DNA of 64,000 bases from contig CP000699.1 in NCBI GenBank assembly GCA_000016765.1, positions 496,001-560,000 on the forward strand. Reading direction: 5' to 3'. Each line of letters opens with the position of its first letter. The first letter of the stretch is position 1. Source of the stretch: Rhizorhabdus wittichii RW1 (GTDB lineage Bacteria > Pseudomonadota > Alphaproteobacteria > Sphingomonadales > Sphingomonadaceae). Both the position numbers and the translations under genes were made by a program. Below, piece after piece: positions 24,753-34,491 of this stretch. The notes under the pieces were generated by a model. It had not been told where the DNA came from and did not search any database. It saw only the letters and a program-made list of their open reading frames with translations.

Positions 24753-26324
24753 ATGGCTGAACCCATGTCGGAACCTTATTACATCACCACGGCGATCAGC
24801 TATCCCAATGGCCGCCCGCATATCGGCCACGCCTATGAGGCGATCGCGGCGGACGCGATCGCGCGTTTCCAGCGGTCGATGGGCCGCGACGTGCGTTTCC
24901 AGACGGGAACCGACGAACATGGCCTGAAAATGGCCCAGGCGGCGCGCGCACGCGACATCACGCCGCGCGCCTTGGCCGATGAGATGTCCTCCTATTTCAA
25001 GGAGATGTGCGAGACTCTCAACATCTCCTGCGATCGCTTCATTCGCACCAGCGACGCCGATCATTACGCCGCCAGCCAGGCGATCTGGCAGGCGATGGAG
25101 GCCAATGGCGATCTCTATCTCGATCGCTATGAAGGCTGGTATTCGGTCCGCGACGAGGCCTTCTACGACGAGAAGGAGCTGACCGACGGGGAAGGGGGAC
25201 AGAAACTGTCGCCCCAGGGCACCCCGGTCGAATGGACCAAGGAGGAGAGCTGGTTCTTCCGGCTGTCCCGATATCAGGAGCCGCTGCTCCAGCTCTATCG
25301 CGACCAGCCCGATTTCATCCGGCCGGAAACCCGCCGCAACGAGATCGTCAGCTTCGTCTCGGGCGGGCTCAGCGACCTGTCGGTGTCGCGCACCAGCTTC
25401 GACTGGGGCGTGCCGGTGCCGGGCAGCCCGGGCCATGTCATGTATGTCTGGGTCGACGCGCTGACCAACTACCTGACCGGCATCGGCTATCCCGACCGCG
25501 ATGCGGCGCTTGGCCGGTATTGGCCGGCGAACCTGCACCTGATCGGCAAGGACATCGTCCGCTTCCACACCGTCTACTGGCCGGCCTTCCTGATGTCGGC
25601 GAAGATACCGCTGCCGAAGCAGGTGTTCGGCCATGGCTTCCTGCTCAACAAGGGCGAGAAGATGTCGAAGTCGGTCGGCAATGTCGTCGATCCGATGACG
25701 ATGGCCGAACGCTACGGCGTCGACCAGCTTCGCTATTTCCTGCTCCGCGAAGTCAGCTTCGGGCAGGACGGCAGCTATGGCCATGAGGCGATCGTCAACC
25801 GCGCCAATGCCGAGCTGGCGAACAGTTTCGGCAATCTGGCGCAGCGCACCCTGTCGATGATCTTCAAGAATCTCGACGGCGAGTTGCCCGCGCTCGACCG
25901 CACCGAGGACGATGCCGCGCTGGTCCGCGCGGTCGCGACCGCCTGCCTCGACGAGACGCCGCGCGCCTTCGAGCAACTCGCCTTCTCGATCGGGATCGAG
26001 GCATGGATGAAGGCGGTGTTCGCCTGCAACCAATATGTCGACGCCCAGGCGCCCTGGACGCTGCGCAAGACCGATCCGGAGCGGATGAAGACCGTGCTGG
26101 GTACGCTGTTCGCGGTGATCCGCGACCTCGCCATAACGATCCTGCCGATCATCCCGGACAGCGCGGGCAAGCTGCTCGACCAGATGGGCGTCGCCGCCGA
26201 CGCGCGCGACTTCGCGGCGATCGAGAGCCAGGCCTGGTATGACGAGCTGCGCGCCTCGGGCTATCGGGTCGCGCAGCCGGTGCCGCTGTTCCCGCGGCTC
26301 GAGCTGGAAACGGCGGACGCCTGA
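24753..26324 (+). CDS. metG: Methionyl-tRNA synthetase
   Basis: Charges tRNA-Met, including the initiator. A class I synthetase of 523 residues: the HIGH-type motif is GRPHIGHAYEAIAADA at about residues 19-34, and KMSKS is exact (GEKMSKSVGN near residue 305). The connective domain has no zinc-binding cysteine quartet, so this is the short zinc-free type without the C-terminal EMAP domain. The start is uncertain: ATG 24753 and ATG 24765 are both in frame with poor ribosome-binding sites, and homologues often begin MSEPYYITT, which would favour 24765. The stop overlaps the tatD start (TGATG). Confidence 0.95.
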   Translation: MAEPMSEPYYITTAISYPNGRPHIGHAYEAIAADAIARFQRSMGRDVRFQTGTDEHGLKMAQAARARDITPRALADEMSSYFKEMCETLNISCDRFIRTSDADHYAASQAIWQAMEANGDLYLDRYEGWYSVRDEAFYDEKELTDGEGGQKLSPQGTPVEWTKEESWFFRLSRYQEPLLQLYRDQPDFIRPETRRNEIVSFVSGGLSDLSVSRTSFDWGVPVPGSPGHVMYVWVDALTNYLTGIGYPDRDAALGRYWPANLHLIGKDIVRFHTVYWPAFLMSAKIPLPKQVFGHGFLLNKGEKMSKSVGNVVDPMTMAERYGVDQLRYFLLREVSFGQDGSYGHEAIVNRANAELANSFGNLAQRTLSMIFKNLDGELPALDRTEDDAALVRAVATACLDETPRAFEQLAFSIGIEAWMKAVFACNQYVDAQAPWTLRKTDPERMKTVLGTLFAVIRDLAITILPIIPDSAGKLLDQMGVAADARDFAAIESQAWYDELRASGYRVAQPVPLFPRLELETADA

Positions 26325-27100
26325 TGTTCGTCGACAGCCATTGCCACCTCAACTATTCCGGGCTCGCCGATCGCCAGCAGGAGGTGCTGTCGGCGGCGCG
26401 CGCGGCCGGCGTCTCGACGATGCTCAACATCTCGACCCGCGCCTCCGAATGGAGCGCGGTGCTGGCGACCGCCGAGCATGAGCCCGACGTCTGGGCCAGC
26501 GTCGGCATCCACCCGCACGACGCCGACACCCATGCGGACGTCGAGACCGCGCTGCTGGTCGAGCGGGCCGAGCATCCGCGCGTCATCGGCATCGGCGAGA
26601 CCGGGCTCGACTTTTACTACGACAAGTCGGACCGCGACCGGCAGCGCGCCAGCTTCCGCCGCCACATCGCCGCGGCGCGCCAGACCGGCCTGCCGCTGAT
26701 CGTCCACACCCGCGAGGCGGAGGAGGACACCAAGGCGATCATGGCCGAGGAGCTGGGGAAGGGGGCGTTCACCGCCGTCATCCACTGCTTCACCGGCAGC
26801 GCCGACCTCGCCCGCGCGATGCTCGATCTCGGCTTCTTCATCTCGCTGTCGGGGATCGTGACCTTCAAGAATGCCGGCGACCTGCGCCGGACCGCGCATC
26901 TCATCCCGCGCGACCGGCTGCTGATCGAGACCGACAGCCCGTTCCTCGCGCCGGTGCCGCATCGAGGCAAGCCGTGCGAGCCGGCCTTCGTCGTCGACAC
27001 GGCGCGGCTGCTGGCAAGCGAGCTCAGCTGGGATATCGAAGATCTGGCCGCGAGGACCAGCGACAACTTCTTCAACTTGTTCACGAAAGCGACGAGATGA
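26324..27100 (+). CDS. tatD: TatD-family metal-dependent hydrolase
   Basis: Amidohydrolase-fold deoxyribonuclease-like enzyme; E. coli TatD has 3'-5' exonuclease activity and roles in DNA repair. The 258-residue protein carries the metal ligands in DSHCHLN (residues 4-10), GETGLDFYYD, HTREAEEDT, HCFTGS and ETDSPFLAPVPHRGK, all in order. The position after metG (metG-tatD) is conserved in many proteobacteria. Starts in a one-base overlap with the metG stop; its own stop overlaps the next gene by 4 bases. Confidence 0.93.
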   Translation: MFVDSHCHLNYSGLADRQQEVLSAARAAGVSTMLNISTRASEWSAVLATAEHEPDVWASVGIHPHDADTHADVETALLVERAEHPRVIGIGETGLDFYYDKSDRDRQRASFRRHIAAARQTGLPLIVHTREAEEDTKAIMAEELGKGAFTAVIHCFTGSADLARAMLDLGFFISLSGIVTFKNAGDLRRTAHLIPRDRLLIETDSPFLAPVPHRGKPCEPAFVVDTARLLASELSWDIEDLAARTSDNFFNLFTKATR

Positions 27101-27861
27101 AGCTCCGGGTCCTGGGTTGCGGAACGTCGTCGGGCGTCCCCAGGATCGGCAATGACTGGGGCGATTGCGACCCGGCCGAGCCGCGCAACCGGCGCAGCCG
27201 GGCCTCGATCCTGGTCGAAAGCGCCACGACCCGGCTGCTCGTCGACACCACGCCGGACATGCGCCAGCAGCTGCTCGACGCCGACGTCATCGCGATCGAC
27301 GCGATCCTGTGGACGCACGACCATGCCGATCATTGCCATGGCATCGACGACGTCCGGCAGATATATCATGCGCGCCGCGCGCCGGTGCCGGGCTATGCCT
27401 ATGCCGAGGCGATGCAGCAGCTCAGGCGGCGCTTCGACTATGTCTTCACCGGGCGCGACGGCTATCCGCCGACGGTCGAGCCGGGGGTGCTCGAACCCGA
27501 CATGACGATCGGCGACATCCGCATCCGCTGCGTCGCACAGCCGCACGGATCGATCTTCAGCGCCGGGCTACGCTTCGATCATGATGGGAAGTCGATCGGC
27601 TATTCGACTGATTTCCATGTATTTACTGACGAGATGATCGGCCTGTTCAGCGGCGTCGACATCTGGGTGGTCGATGCGTTGCGCGCGCGGCCGCATCCGA
27701 CGCACGCGCATCTCGCCATGACGCTCGACGCGATCCGGACCTGCGCGCCGGGCCGCGCGCTGTTGACGCATATGGACCAGTCGATGGACTATGCGCGGCT
27801 CGGCGAAAGCCTGCCGGACGGCGTCGAGCCGGCCTATGACGGACTGGAGGTGCAGCCATGA
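27097..27861 (+). CDS. MBL-fold metallo-hydrolase (PhnP-like)
   Basis: A 254-residue metallo-beta-lactamase-fold phosphodiesterase-like enzyme. It begins MKLRVLGCGTSSGVPR with the PhnP/RNase Z-like GCGTS..G.PR block, has the metal site THDHADHCHGIDD (about residues 69-81), and later GYSTDF and HPTHAHLAM blocks. PhnP relatives hydrolyse cyclic phosphates, but no phosphonate genes are here, so the substrate is not known. The tatD-MBL order is common in alphaproteobacteria. The ATG overlaps the tatD stop (ATGA), and a 58-codon gene overlaps its own stop in the same way. Confidence 0.85.
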   Translation: MKLRVLGCGTSSGVPRIGNDWGDCDPAEPRNRRSRASILVESATTRLLVDTTPDMRQQLLDADVIAIDAILWTHDHADHCHGIDDVRQIYHARRAPVPGYAYAEAMQQLRRRFDYVFTGRDGYPPTVEPGVLEPDMTIGDIRIRCVAQPHGSIFSAGLRFDHDGKSIGYSTDFHVFTDEMIGLFSGVDIWVVDALRARPHPTHAHLAMTLDAIRTCAPGRALLTHMDQSMDYARLGESLPDGVEPAYDGLEVQP

Positions 27862-28034
27862 GCGGAGACAGGATCGTCGGACTGATCGCGATCGTCGCGA
27901 TGCTGATTCTCGTGGCGCCGGCGCTGGCGCGGCGACAATTGCCGGCCGGGCGGCTGGTCCGGCTTGCGCTGATCTGGGCGGTGATCTTCATGGCGGCGAC
28001 GGCGATCGTGCTGTTGCTCGGCCGGGGGGCATAA
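27858..28034 (+). CDS. 58-residue two-helix membrane peptide
   Basis: A short gene, coupled by a 4-base ATGA overlap to the MBL hydrolase. The 58-residue product has two hydrophobic segments (about residues 6-23 and 36-53) separated by a basic turn ARRQLPAGRLVRLA. This pattern, with DRIVGLI first and ALIWAVIF later, resembles what I recall of the N-terminal membrane anchor of the alphaproteobacterial TIGR02281 retropepsin-like proteases, but no protease domain follows: the frame stops at 28034 and the next 109 bases are AT-rich and non-coding. It may be a free-standing anchor or a remnant. The coding frame is credible from the overlap and codon use. Confidence 0.7.
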   Translation: MSGDRIVGLIAIVAMLILVAPALARRQLPAGRLVRLALIWAVIFMAATAIVLLLGRGA

Positions 28035-28040
28035 ATCGGA

Positions 28041-28056
28041 AGCCCTTGAGAGGGCT
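28041..28056 (+). terminator. Weak hairpin after the mltB-to-MBL operon
   Basis: A perfect 6-bp stem AGCCCT/AGGGCT with a TGAG loop lies 6 bases past the stop of the 58-residue gene. There is no T-run, so termination here would need other signals. Confidence 0.35.
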
Positions 28057-28100
28057 GGATAATCGCCGAAACAGCCGGCCCGCTTATATCGTGATTTAAC

Positions 28101-28114
28101 ATAATATATATTAT
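28101..28114. other. AT-only 14-bp perfect palindrome
   Basis: ATAATATATATTAT is a perfect palindrome of only A and T in a genome of very high GC. It lies between the end of the long operon and the 93-bp repeat at 28144. A protein-binding site or DNA-unwinding spot are possible; no function can be assigned. Confidence 0.5.
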
Positions 28115-28143
28115 CGGACTATTGGATTTACCCTTGCCCCTGT

Positions 28144-28236
28144 CGTCATTCCCGCGAAAGCGGGAATCCACGGTCACGGCACATTCGACCTCTTGCGGGC
28201 CGCCGTCCATGGATTCCCGCTTTCGCGGGAATGACG
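28144..28236. repeat. 93-bp inverted-repeat element, copy A
   Basis: Two REP-like cores face each other: CGTCATTCCCGCGAAAGCGG at the left end and its near-exact reverse complement at the right end, each about 27 bp, around a 39-bp centre. The core contains ATTCCC-N8-GGGAAT, the pattern of the neisserial dRS3 repeat. Copy B at 43706-43798 is the same element in the opposite orientation with only 3 mismatches by my comparison. It ends 7 bases from the stop of the minus-strand reductase gene, so it may act as that gene's 3' structure. Confidence 0.85.
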
Positions 28237-28243
28237 GAAGACC

Positions 28244-28774
28244 CTAAACAGGAACGTAGCTCAGCCTGATCACGCTCTCGCCGATCCGATCGCTGGCGAC
28301 CAGGCGCAGCCGCGACCGAGGACCGGCGAAGAACGGCTTGCCGCCGCCGAGCACGACGGGATGCACATAGAGCCGATATTCGTCGACCAGCCCGAGGTCG
28401 GCTAGGCCGTGCGCCAGCTCGGGCCCGGAAACCTCGATCACCCCGTCCAGTCGCGCCTTCAGGTCGCGGACCACCGCTTCCACCTCGCCGTCGACCAGAA
28501 TGGCATTGGGGCCGACCGACGTCAGCGAGCGCGACACGACCCATTTCGGCTTGCTCCGCCACGCCGCCGCATAGGCGTGGCGTTCCGCATCCCATTCGGG
28601 ATGCTCCTCGTCCCAATAGCGCATCACCTCGTACATGCGCCGGCCGTACAGGCTGCCGGTCAGGCCGCGCATGTCGTCTATCCAATGCCGGAACAGCACC
28701 GGATCGGGCGCGAATTCCATGTGGTCGACATAGCCGTCCAGCGACATGTTCAATGCGAATATGAGCTTCGCCAT
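28244..28774 (-). CDS. Dihydrofolate reductase-like (RibD C-terminal domain) protein
   Basis: A 176-residue protein of the RibD_C / YwjB-YyaP family, NAD(P)H-dependent reductase-fold proteins of mostly unknown substrate. Family features: MAKLIFALNMSLDGYV at the start, YGRRMYEVM around residue 45, and ELAHGLADLGLVDEYRLYVHPVVLGGGKPFF in the second half (split here as VDEYRLYVHPVVLGGG). True folate DHFR is unlikely since the substrate Asp/Glu context is absent. The ATG at 28774 is preceded by GGAAAATCGTCC. Monocistronic, and flanked at its 3' end by repeat copy A. Confidence 0.8.
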   Translation of the reverse strand: MAKLIFALNMSLDGYVDHMEFAPDPVLFRHWIDDMRGLTGSLYGRRMYEVMRYWDEEHPEWDAERHAYAAAWRSKPKWVVSRSLTSVGPNAILVDGEVEAVVRDLKARLDGVIEVSGPELAHGLADLGLVDEYRLYVHPVVLGGGKPFFAGPRSRLRLVASDRIGESVIRLSYVPV

Positions 28775-29033
28775 GGACGATTTTCCTCGGAAGGGATCGC
28801 GGCCAGGGTAGCACAACCGGAGCCGGCGGCAATTCCGCCCTTTCCTTCCGGCTCCGTCCCGAATGTATTCCGGGTCACACAAGCAAGCCGGTCGGCGCGC
28901 GGGCGCAACCAGTTGGCGATGTCGGGCGTTGCCGTTCATCTTCCAGCCATCGAACGGGCAGCCTGCTTGCCCGTGCGGTCCGGCTGGACCGTCGCCCGCC
29001 AGTCCGCGGCGCCAGCCCAAGGGAGGTTGCCCG

Positions 29034-29297
29034 ATGAAGATAAGATTGATCGCCATGTCGATGGCCACGGCGCTGATGCTCAGCGCCTGCGCCAGCACGC
29101 AGAGAAGCGAGGAGGTCGCGACCGCCGCGCCGCCGCCGCCGCCGCCCGGCGCCGTTCCCGGCAGCGTCGCCGCCGATCGCGACGGCGACGGGATCGTCGA
29201 CGGCTATTATTCGGCCGACGGCATCTATCACCCGAACCTGCCGCCGGCCCCGCCGCCGCCTCCCCCGCCGCCGACCCGCCGCGGGGAACGGGGCTGA
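29034..29297 (+). CDS. Small proline-rich lipoprotein
   Basis: An 87-residue precursor with a lipoprotein signal (MKIRLIAMSMATALMLSAC, lipobox LSAC, Cys at 19). The mature part is unusual: a run of six prolines, then DRDGDGIVDGYY, which matches the calcium-binding DxDxDG loop pattern, then a second proline run and an RRGERG end. The start follows GGGAGG by 7 bases. Such tiny proteins recur near cell-wall genes; the next gene, 17 bases downstream, is an L,D-transpeptidase, so a wall or envelope role is plausible. No known family is recognised. Confidence 0.7.
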   Translation: MKIRLIAMSMATALMLSACASTQRSEEVATAAPPPPPPGAVPGSVAADRDGDGIVDGYYSADGIYHPNLPPAPPPPPPPPTRRGERG

Positions 29298-29314
29298 TCG
29301 CCCACTTCGGGGGA

Positions 29315-30637
29315 ATGCGGCGCGTCCGCATTCCCCAGCTTGCCCTGCTCCTGCTGGCCGGGCTCGCCTGTACGACCGTCTCCGCCGAAGCCGCCAAACC
29401 CAAGATCGCCGCCAGGGCCAAGCCCGTCGCCGGGCAACGCGCGATCGCGCTCGCCATCCGTGACCAGGGCCGTGGCCAGATCGCGAGCTTCTACGCCACG
29501 CGCGGCTTCTGGCCGCTCTGGGCGTCGAGCGGCCGGATCGGCCCCGAGGCCGACACGCTGATCGCCATGCTGAAGACCGCCGATCTCGACGGCCTCGATC
29601 CGTCCTCCTATCGCATCGACCGGCTCCGCGCCCTCGTCGCCAAGGGACGCTCCGCCGATCCGCAGGCGATTGCGGAGGCTGAACTGGCGCTGTCGGCGGC
29701 CTTCGCCGACTATGTCGCCGACGTCCGCAAGCCGCGCGGCGTCCGCATCAAATATCTCGACCCCGAGCTCAAGCCGCGCCCCGCCACCGCGCGGACCGCG
29801 CTGAGGGGCGCCGCGCTGCAGCCGTCGCTCGGCAGCTATATCGCGACGATGGGATGGATGAGCCCGCATTATGTCCGGCTGCGCGCCCTGCTCGCCCAGG
29901 CCCGGGAGCGCAAGAGCCCGCGCGAGACCGTCCAGCGCCTGCGCCTCAACCTCGATCGCGCCCGGCTGCTGCCAGGTCCATGGACCCGCCATGTCGTCGT
30001 CGACGCGGCGTCGGCGCGGCTCTGGTATTATGAGGGCGGCAAGCAGCGCGCGATGATGCGCGTCGTCGTCGGCGCGCCCGAGACCGAGACGCCGATGCTG
30101 GCCGGCATGGTCCGCTACGCGGTCCTCAACCCCTATTGGAATGTCCCCGACTATCTGATCCAGCGCAGGCTCGCCCCGAAGATCGTCGCCGGCGCGACGC
30201 CGGCCTCGCTGCGGATGGAGGTGCTGTCCGACTGGAGCGCCTCCCCGCGCCGCCTCGCCGGCGACGAGGTCGACTGGCCGGCGGTCGCCGCGGGCCGCAA
30301 GCTGGTGCGGATGCGCCAGCTTCCCGGCCGCGACAATGCGATGGGGCGGGTCAAGTTCATCTTCCCCAACGATCTCGGCATCTACCTCCACGACACGCCC
30401 GACAAGGGGCTGCTGTCGAAAGCCGACCGGCATCTCAGCAACGGCTGCATCCGCCTCCAGGATGCGCCGGGCCTGTACCGCCTGATGTTCGGACGCCCCC
30501 TCCCCGCCGCGTCGAAGCAGCCCGAGCGCGACGTGGCGCTGCCGGCGCCGATCCCCGTCTATCTGACCTATATCACCGCGACGCCGACCGAGCGCGGCAT
30601 CGGCTTCCTGAAGGACGTCTACGGCCGCGACGAATGA
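29315..30637 (+). CDS. L,D-transpeptidase (YcbB/LdtD-like)
   Basis: Forms 3-3 peptide cross-links in peptidoglycan, insensitive to most beta-lactams, in the periplasm. The 440-residue precursor has a signal peptide (MRRVRIPQLALLLLAGLACT). A middle scaffold region (about 45-180) includes FYATRGFWPLWASSGR, the same scaffold-domain feature as YcbB. The YkuD catalytic domain is at about residues 220-385, ending HLSNGCIRLQDA with the active-site Cys, and preceding HDTPDKGLLSKADR. ATG at 29315 follows GGGGGA. It converges on mutL with a 7-base gap. Confidence 0.9.
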   Translation: MRRVRIPQLALLLLAGLACTTVSAEAAKPKIAARAKPVAGQRAIALAIRDQGRGQIASFYATRGFWPLWASSGRIGPEADTLIAMLKTADLDGLDPSSYRIDRLRALVAKGRSADPQAIAEAELALSAAFADYVADVRKPRGVRIKYLDPELKPRPATARTALRGAALQPSLGSYIATMGWMSPHYVRLRALLAQARERKSPRETVQRLRLNLDRARLLPGPWTRHVVVDAASARLWYYEGGKQRAMMRVVVGAPETETPMLAGMVRYAVLNPYWNVPDYLIQRRLAPKIVAGATPASLRMEVLSDWSASPRRLAGDEVDWPAVAAGRKLVRMRQLPGRDNAMGRVKFIFPNDLGIYLHDTPDKGLLSKADRHLSNGCIRLQDAPGLYRLMFGRPLPAASKQPERDVALPAPIPVYLTYITATPTERGIGFLKDVYGRDE

Positions 30638-30644
30638 TCGACGG

Positions 30645-32429
30645 TCACTTGCGCCCGAACAGCTTCTCGATGTCGCCATGGCCGAGCTTGATCCAGGTCG
30701 GCCGGCCATGGTTGCACTGGCCAGAATGCGGCGTCACCTCCATTTCGCGGAGCAGCGCGTTCATCTCGGCGACCGACAGCGTCCGGCCCGCGCGGACCGA
30801 TCCGTGGCAGGCCATGGTGGCGGCGACATGGTCGAGCCTTTCCTTGAGCGACAGCGCCTCGTCATAGGCCGCCAGCTCGTCGGCCAGGTCGACGATCAGG
30901 CCGTGGACGTCGCCCTGCCCCAGCAAGGCCGGCGTCGCCCGCACCAGCATCGCCTTGGGCCCGAAGCGTTCGAGCTCGAGTCCCATCTCGGCCAACTCGG
31001 CGATCCGCGTTTCGAGCCGGTCGCAACCGACCTCGTCGAGTTCGACGACCTCGGGCAGCAGCAGCGCCTGCCGCGCGACGCCGCCGTCGGCCATCGCCCG
31101 CCGCATCCTTTCGAGGACGAGCCGCTCGTGCGCCGCATGCTGGTCGACGATCACCAGCCCGTCCTCGGCCTCGGCGACGATATAGGTGGCGGCGACCTGG
31201 CCGCGCGCGACGCCCATCGGATAGCTCGCCTGCTGCGGCGGCGGGCTGTAGGCGGGCTCGGCCCGCGCCATCGGCGCCGGCGCGAAGTCGGCCACCCGGT
31301 CCCAGACGCTGCCCTGCCCGCTCCGCTCGGCGGCGGCGCCGAAGGCGAAGCCGTTGGGGATCGCCGGCGCCGTCGACGACGCGGTCGGCAGGCCGCCAGC
31401 CTGCCAGTTGCCGAGCGCCGCGACCGAGGGCCGCTGGACGCTGCGATGCCCGGCCTCGTCGAGCGCGGCGCGCAGGCCGCCGACGATCATGCCGCGCACC
31501 AGCCCCGGATCGCGGAAGCGCACCTCGGTCTTGGCGGGATGGACGTTGACGTCGACCTGGTCGCCGGGAAGCTCGACGAACAGCGCGATCACCGGGTGCC
31601 GGTCGCGCGCCAGCATGTCCTGATAGGCGCCCCGGACGGCGCCGATCAGCAGCCGGTCCTTCACCGGCCGGCCGTTGACGAACAGGAACTGGTGGTCGGC
31701 GACGCCGCGGTTGAAGGTCGGCAGGCCGGCGACGCCGGTCAGCGACACCGCCTCCCGCCGGAAATCGACCGCGACGCTGTTCTGGGCCAGGTCGCGGTCG
31801 GTGAGCGCCGCGACCCGGTCGACCCGCTGCTCGTCGGGCGCGACCAGGATCGCTCGCCGCCCCTCATGCTCCAGCGTGAAGCCGATGTCGGGCCGCGCCA
31901 TGGCGAGCCGCTTGATGACGTCGACGCAGGCCGCATATTCGGCGCGGGCCGAGCGCAGGAATTTGCGCCGTGCCGGCACCTTGGCGAACAGGTTCGACAC
32001 GCGGATGCGGGTGCCGGGCGGAAGCGCCGCCGGCCCCTCCCCGACCAGCTCGCCATGGTCGACCCGGCGATGCCACCCGTCGGCGCCGCGCACCCGGCTT
32101 TCGATGGTGAGGTCGGCGACGCTGCCGATCGAGGGCAGCGCCTCCCCCCGGAAGCCCAATGTCGTGACGGCCTCGATCGCGTCGTCGGGCAGTTTCGAGG
32201 TGGCATGGCGCTCCAGCGCCAGCGCGATCTCGTCGGGCGTCATGCCGCAGCCGTCGTCGGCGACGTCGATCGCAGAAAGCCCCCCTTCTGAAAGGCTTAC
32301 GGAAATCCGCCTGGCCCCTGCGTCGATCGAATTCTCGACCAGTTCCTTGAGCGCGCTGGCCGGTCTTTCAACCACTTCACCGGCGGCAATGCGATTCACC
32401 AGATGCTCGGGCAGGCGGCGTATTGACAT
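30645..32429 (-). CDS. mutL: DNA mismatch repair protein MutL
   Basis: Couples MutS recognition to strand incision and excision. The 594-residue protein has the GHKL ATPase motifs ELVENSIDAGA, DVADDGCGM and TLGFRGEALPSI in the first 110 residues, and in the C-terminal domain DQHAAHERLVLE (the metal-binding DQHAx2Ex4E endonuclease motif), ACHGSVRAG and CNHGRPTWIKL. So it is the nicking type, as expected in bacteria without MutH. The start at 32429 (MSIRRLPEHL) is preferred over 32435 because the AGGA site has better spacing. It is divergent from mreB across about 130 bp. Confidence 0.95.
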   Translation of the reverse strand: MSIRRLPEHLVNRIAAGEVVERPASALKELVENSIDAGARRISVSLSEGGLSAIDVADDGCGMTPDEIALALERHATSKLPDDAIEAVTTLGFRGEALPSIGSVADLTIESRVRGADGWHRRVDHGELVGEGPAALPPGTRIRVSNLFAKVPARRKFLRSARAEYAACVDVIKRLAMARPDIGFTLEHEGRRAILVAPDEQRVDRVAALTDRDLAQNSVAVDFRREAVSLTGVAGLPTFNRGVADHQFLFVNGRPVKDRLLIGAVRGAYQDMLARDRHPVIALFVELPGDQVDVNVHPAKTEVRFRDPGLVRGMIVGGLRAALDEAGHRSVQRPSVAALGNWQAGGLPTASSTAPAIPNGFAFGAAAERSGQGSVWDRVADFAPAPMARAEPAYSPPPQQASYPMGVARGQVAATYIVAEAEDGLVIVDQHAAHERLVLERMRRAMADGGVARQALLLPEVVELDEVGCDRLETRIAELAEMGLELERFGPKAMLVRATPALLGQGDVHGLIVDLADELAAYDEALSLKERLDHVAATMACHGSVRAGRTLSVAEMNALLREMEVTPHSGQCNHGRPTWIKLGHGDIEKLFGRK

Positions 32430-32543
32430 GGGCATTGTCCTAGCCCAAGCGGCGGCGTTCCGCACCCCTTGATAGACGCCGGATTTTCCTCGCCGATCGG
32501 GTGGTGCGACCGATACGCAAAATCCGTCCCGGGGCGGGGCTAG

Positions 32544-33599
<1,056 letters not shown>

Positions 33600-33615
33600 A
33601 CCGCGCCGCTGGCCG

Positions 33616-34491
33616 ATGGCGGCGCCCCGGCACAGGCGTCGAGGATTCTCCCGCCGGGTCCAATATGGCCTGTTCGCGGGCTATGTCGTCGCGATCGTCG
33701 GAATCCTGATCGGCGCCGCGCTGCTGCTCGTGGCGCGGCTCGATCCGCGCGCCTTCGGGACGCTGCGCGGGGTCGTCGTCGACGCCGGGGCGATCTTCAC
33801 CGGCGCGGGCCGGGTCGGGGTCGACGCCGCGCATGACCTCGGCGACGGCATCGCCGCCTATCTCGACGCCGCGAACCAGAATCGCGCGCTCAAGGAGGAA
33901 CTGGCCCGCGAACGGCGCCGGGTGATCGCCGCCCGCGCGGTCGCGCTCGAAAATGCCCGGCTCAAGAAGCTCGTCCGGCTGACCGAGCACCTCCCTGCCC
34001 CGATCCTGTCGGCGCGGCTGATCGGATCGACCCCGACCGGCCAGCGCCGCTTCGCGACGCTCGCGGCGGGCACGGCCGAAGGGGTGCGCCCCGGGATGAC
34101 GGTGCGCTCGCCCGAGGGGCTGGTCGGCCGCGTCTATGAAAGCGGCCTGTTCGCCTCGCGCGTGCTGCTGCTGACCGACGGCGAGACCACCGTCCCGATC
34201 AAGATCGTCCGCAGCGGCCAGGCCGCGCTCGCCACCGGCCAGGGCGACGGGACGATGGAGGTCCGCGCGCTGATCGCCGGCGGCCGGCCGTTCCGGCGCG
34301 GCGACCTCGCCGTCACCTCGGGCACCGGCGGCGTCTATTCGCCCAATATGCCGGTGGCCGTCGTCACCGCGGTCAACGGCGACCGCGCCACCGCCCGGCC
34401 GCTCGCCGATCCGGGGCGCGCCGATTTCGCCGCTGTCTACCCGATCTTCCAGGCGCCGGTGGCCGATCCGCCGGCCCAGCCCAAGCCATGA
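33616..34491 (+). CDS. mreC: Rod-shape-determining protein MreC
   Basis: Periplasmic elongasome scaffold linking MreB/MreD to PBP2. 291 residues: a basic N-terminus, one transmembrane helix at about 18-42 (LFAGYVVAIVGILIGAALLL), a coiled coil at about 80-115 (LKEELARERRRVIAARAVALENARL), then the two-barrel domain with GVRPGMTVRSPEGLVGRV and LAVTSGTGGVYSPNMPVAVV. The C-terminal tail is proline-rich (PPAQPKP). Stop overlaps mreD by 4 bases (ATGA). Confidence 0.94.
   Translation: MAAPRHRRRGFSRRVQYGLFAGYVVAIVGILIGAALLLVARLDPRAFGTLRGVVVDAGAIFTGAGRVGVDAAHDLGDGIAAYLDAANQNRALKEELARERRRVIAARAVALENARLKKLVRLTEHLPAPILSARLIGSTPTGQRRFATLAAGTAEGVRPGMTVRSPEGLVGRVYESGLFASRVLLLTDGETTVPIKIVRSGQAALATGQGDGTMEVRALIAGGRPFRRGDLAVTSGTGGVYSPNMPVAVVTAVNGDRATARPLADPGRADFAAVYPIFQAPVADPPAQPKP

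Noticed and set aside
27097-27861. Naming the MBL hydrolase phnP
   Set aside because: The fold and first motif fit, but no phosphonate genes are near and the substrate cannot be read from sequence.
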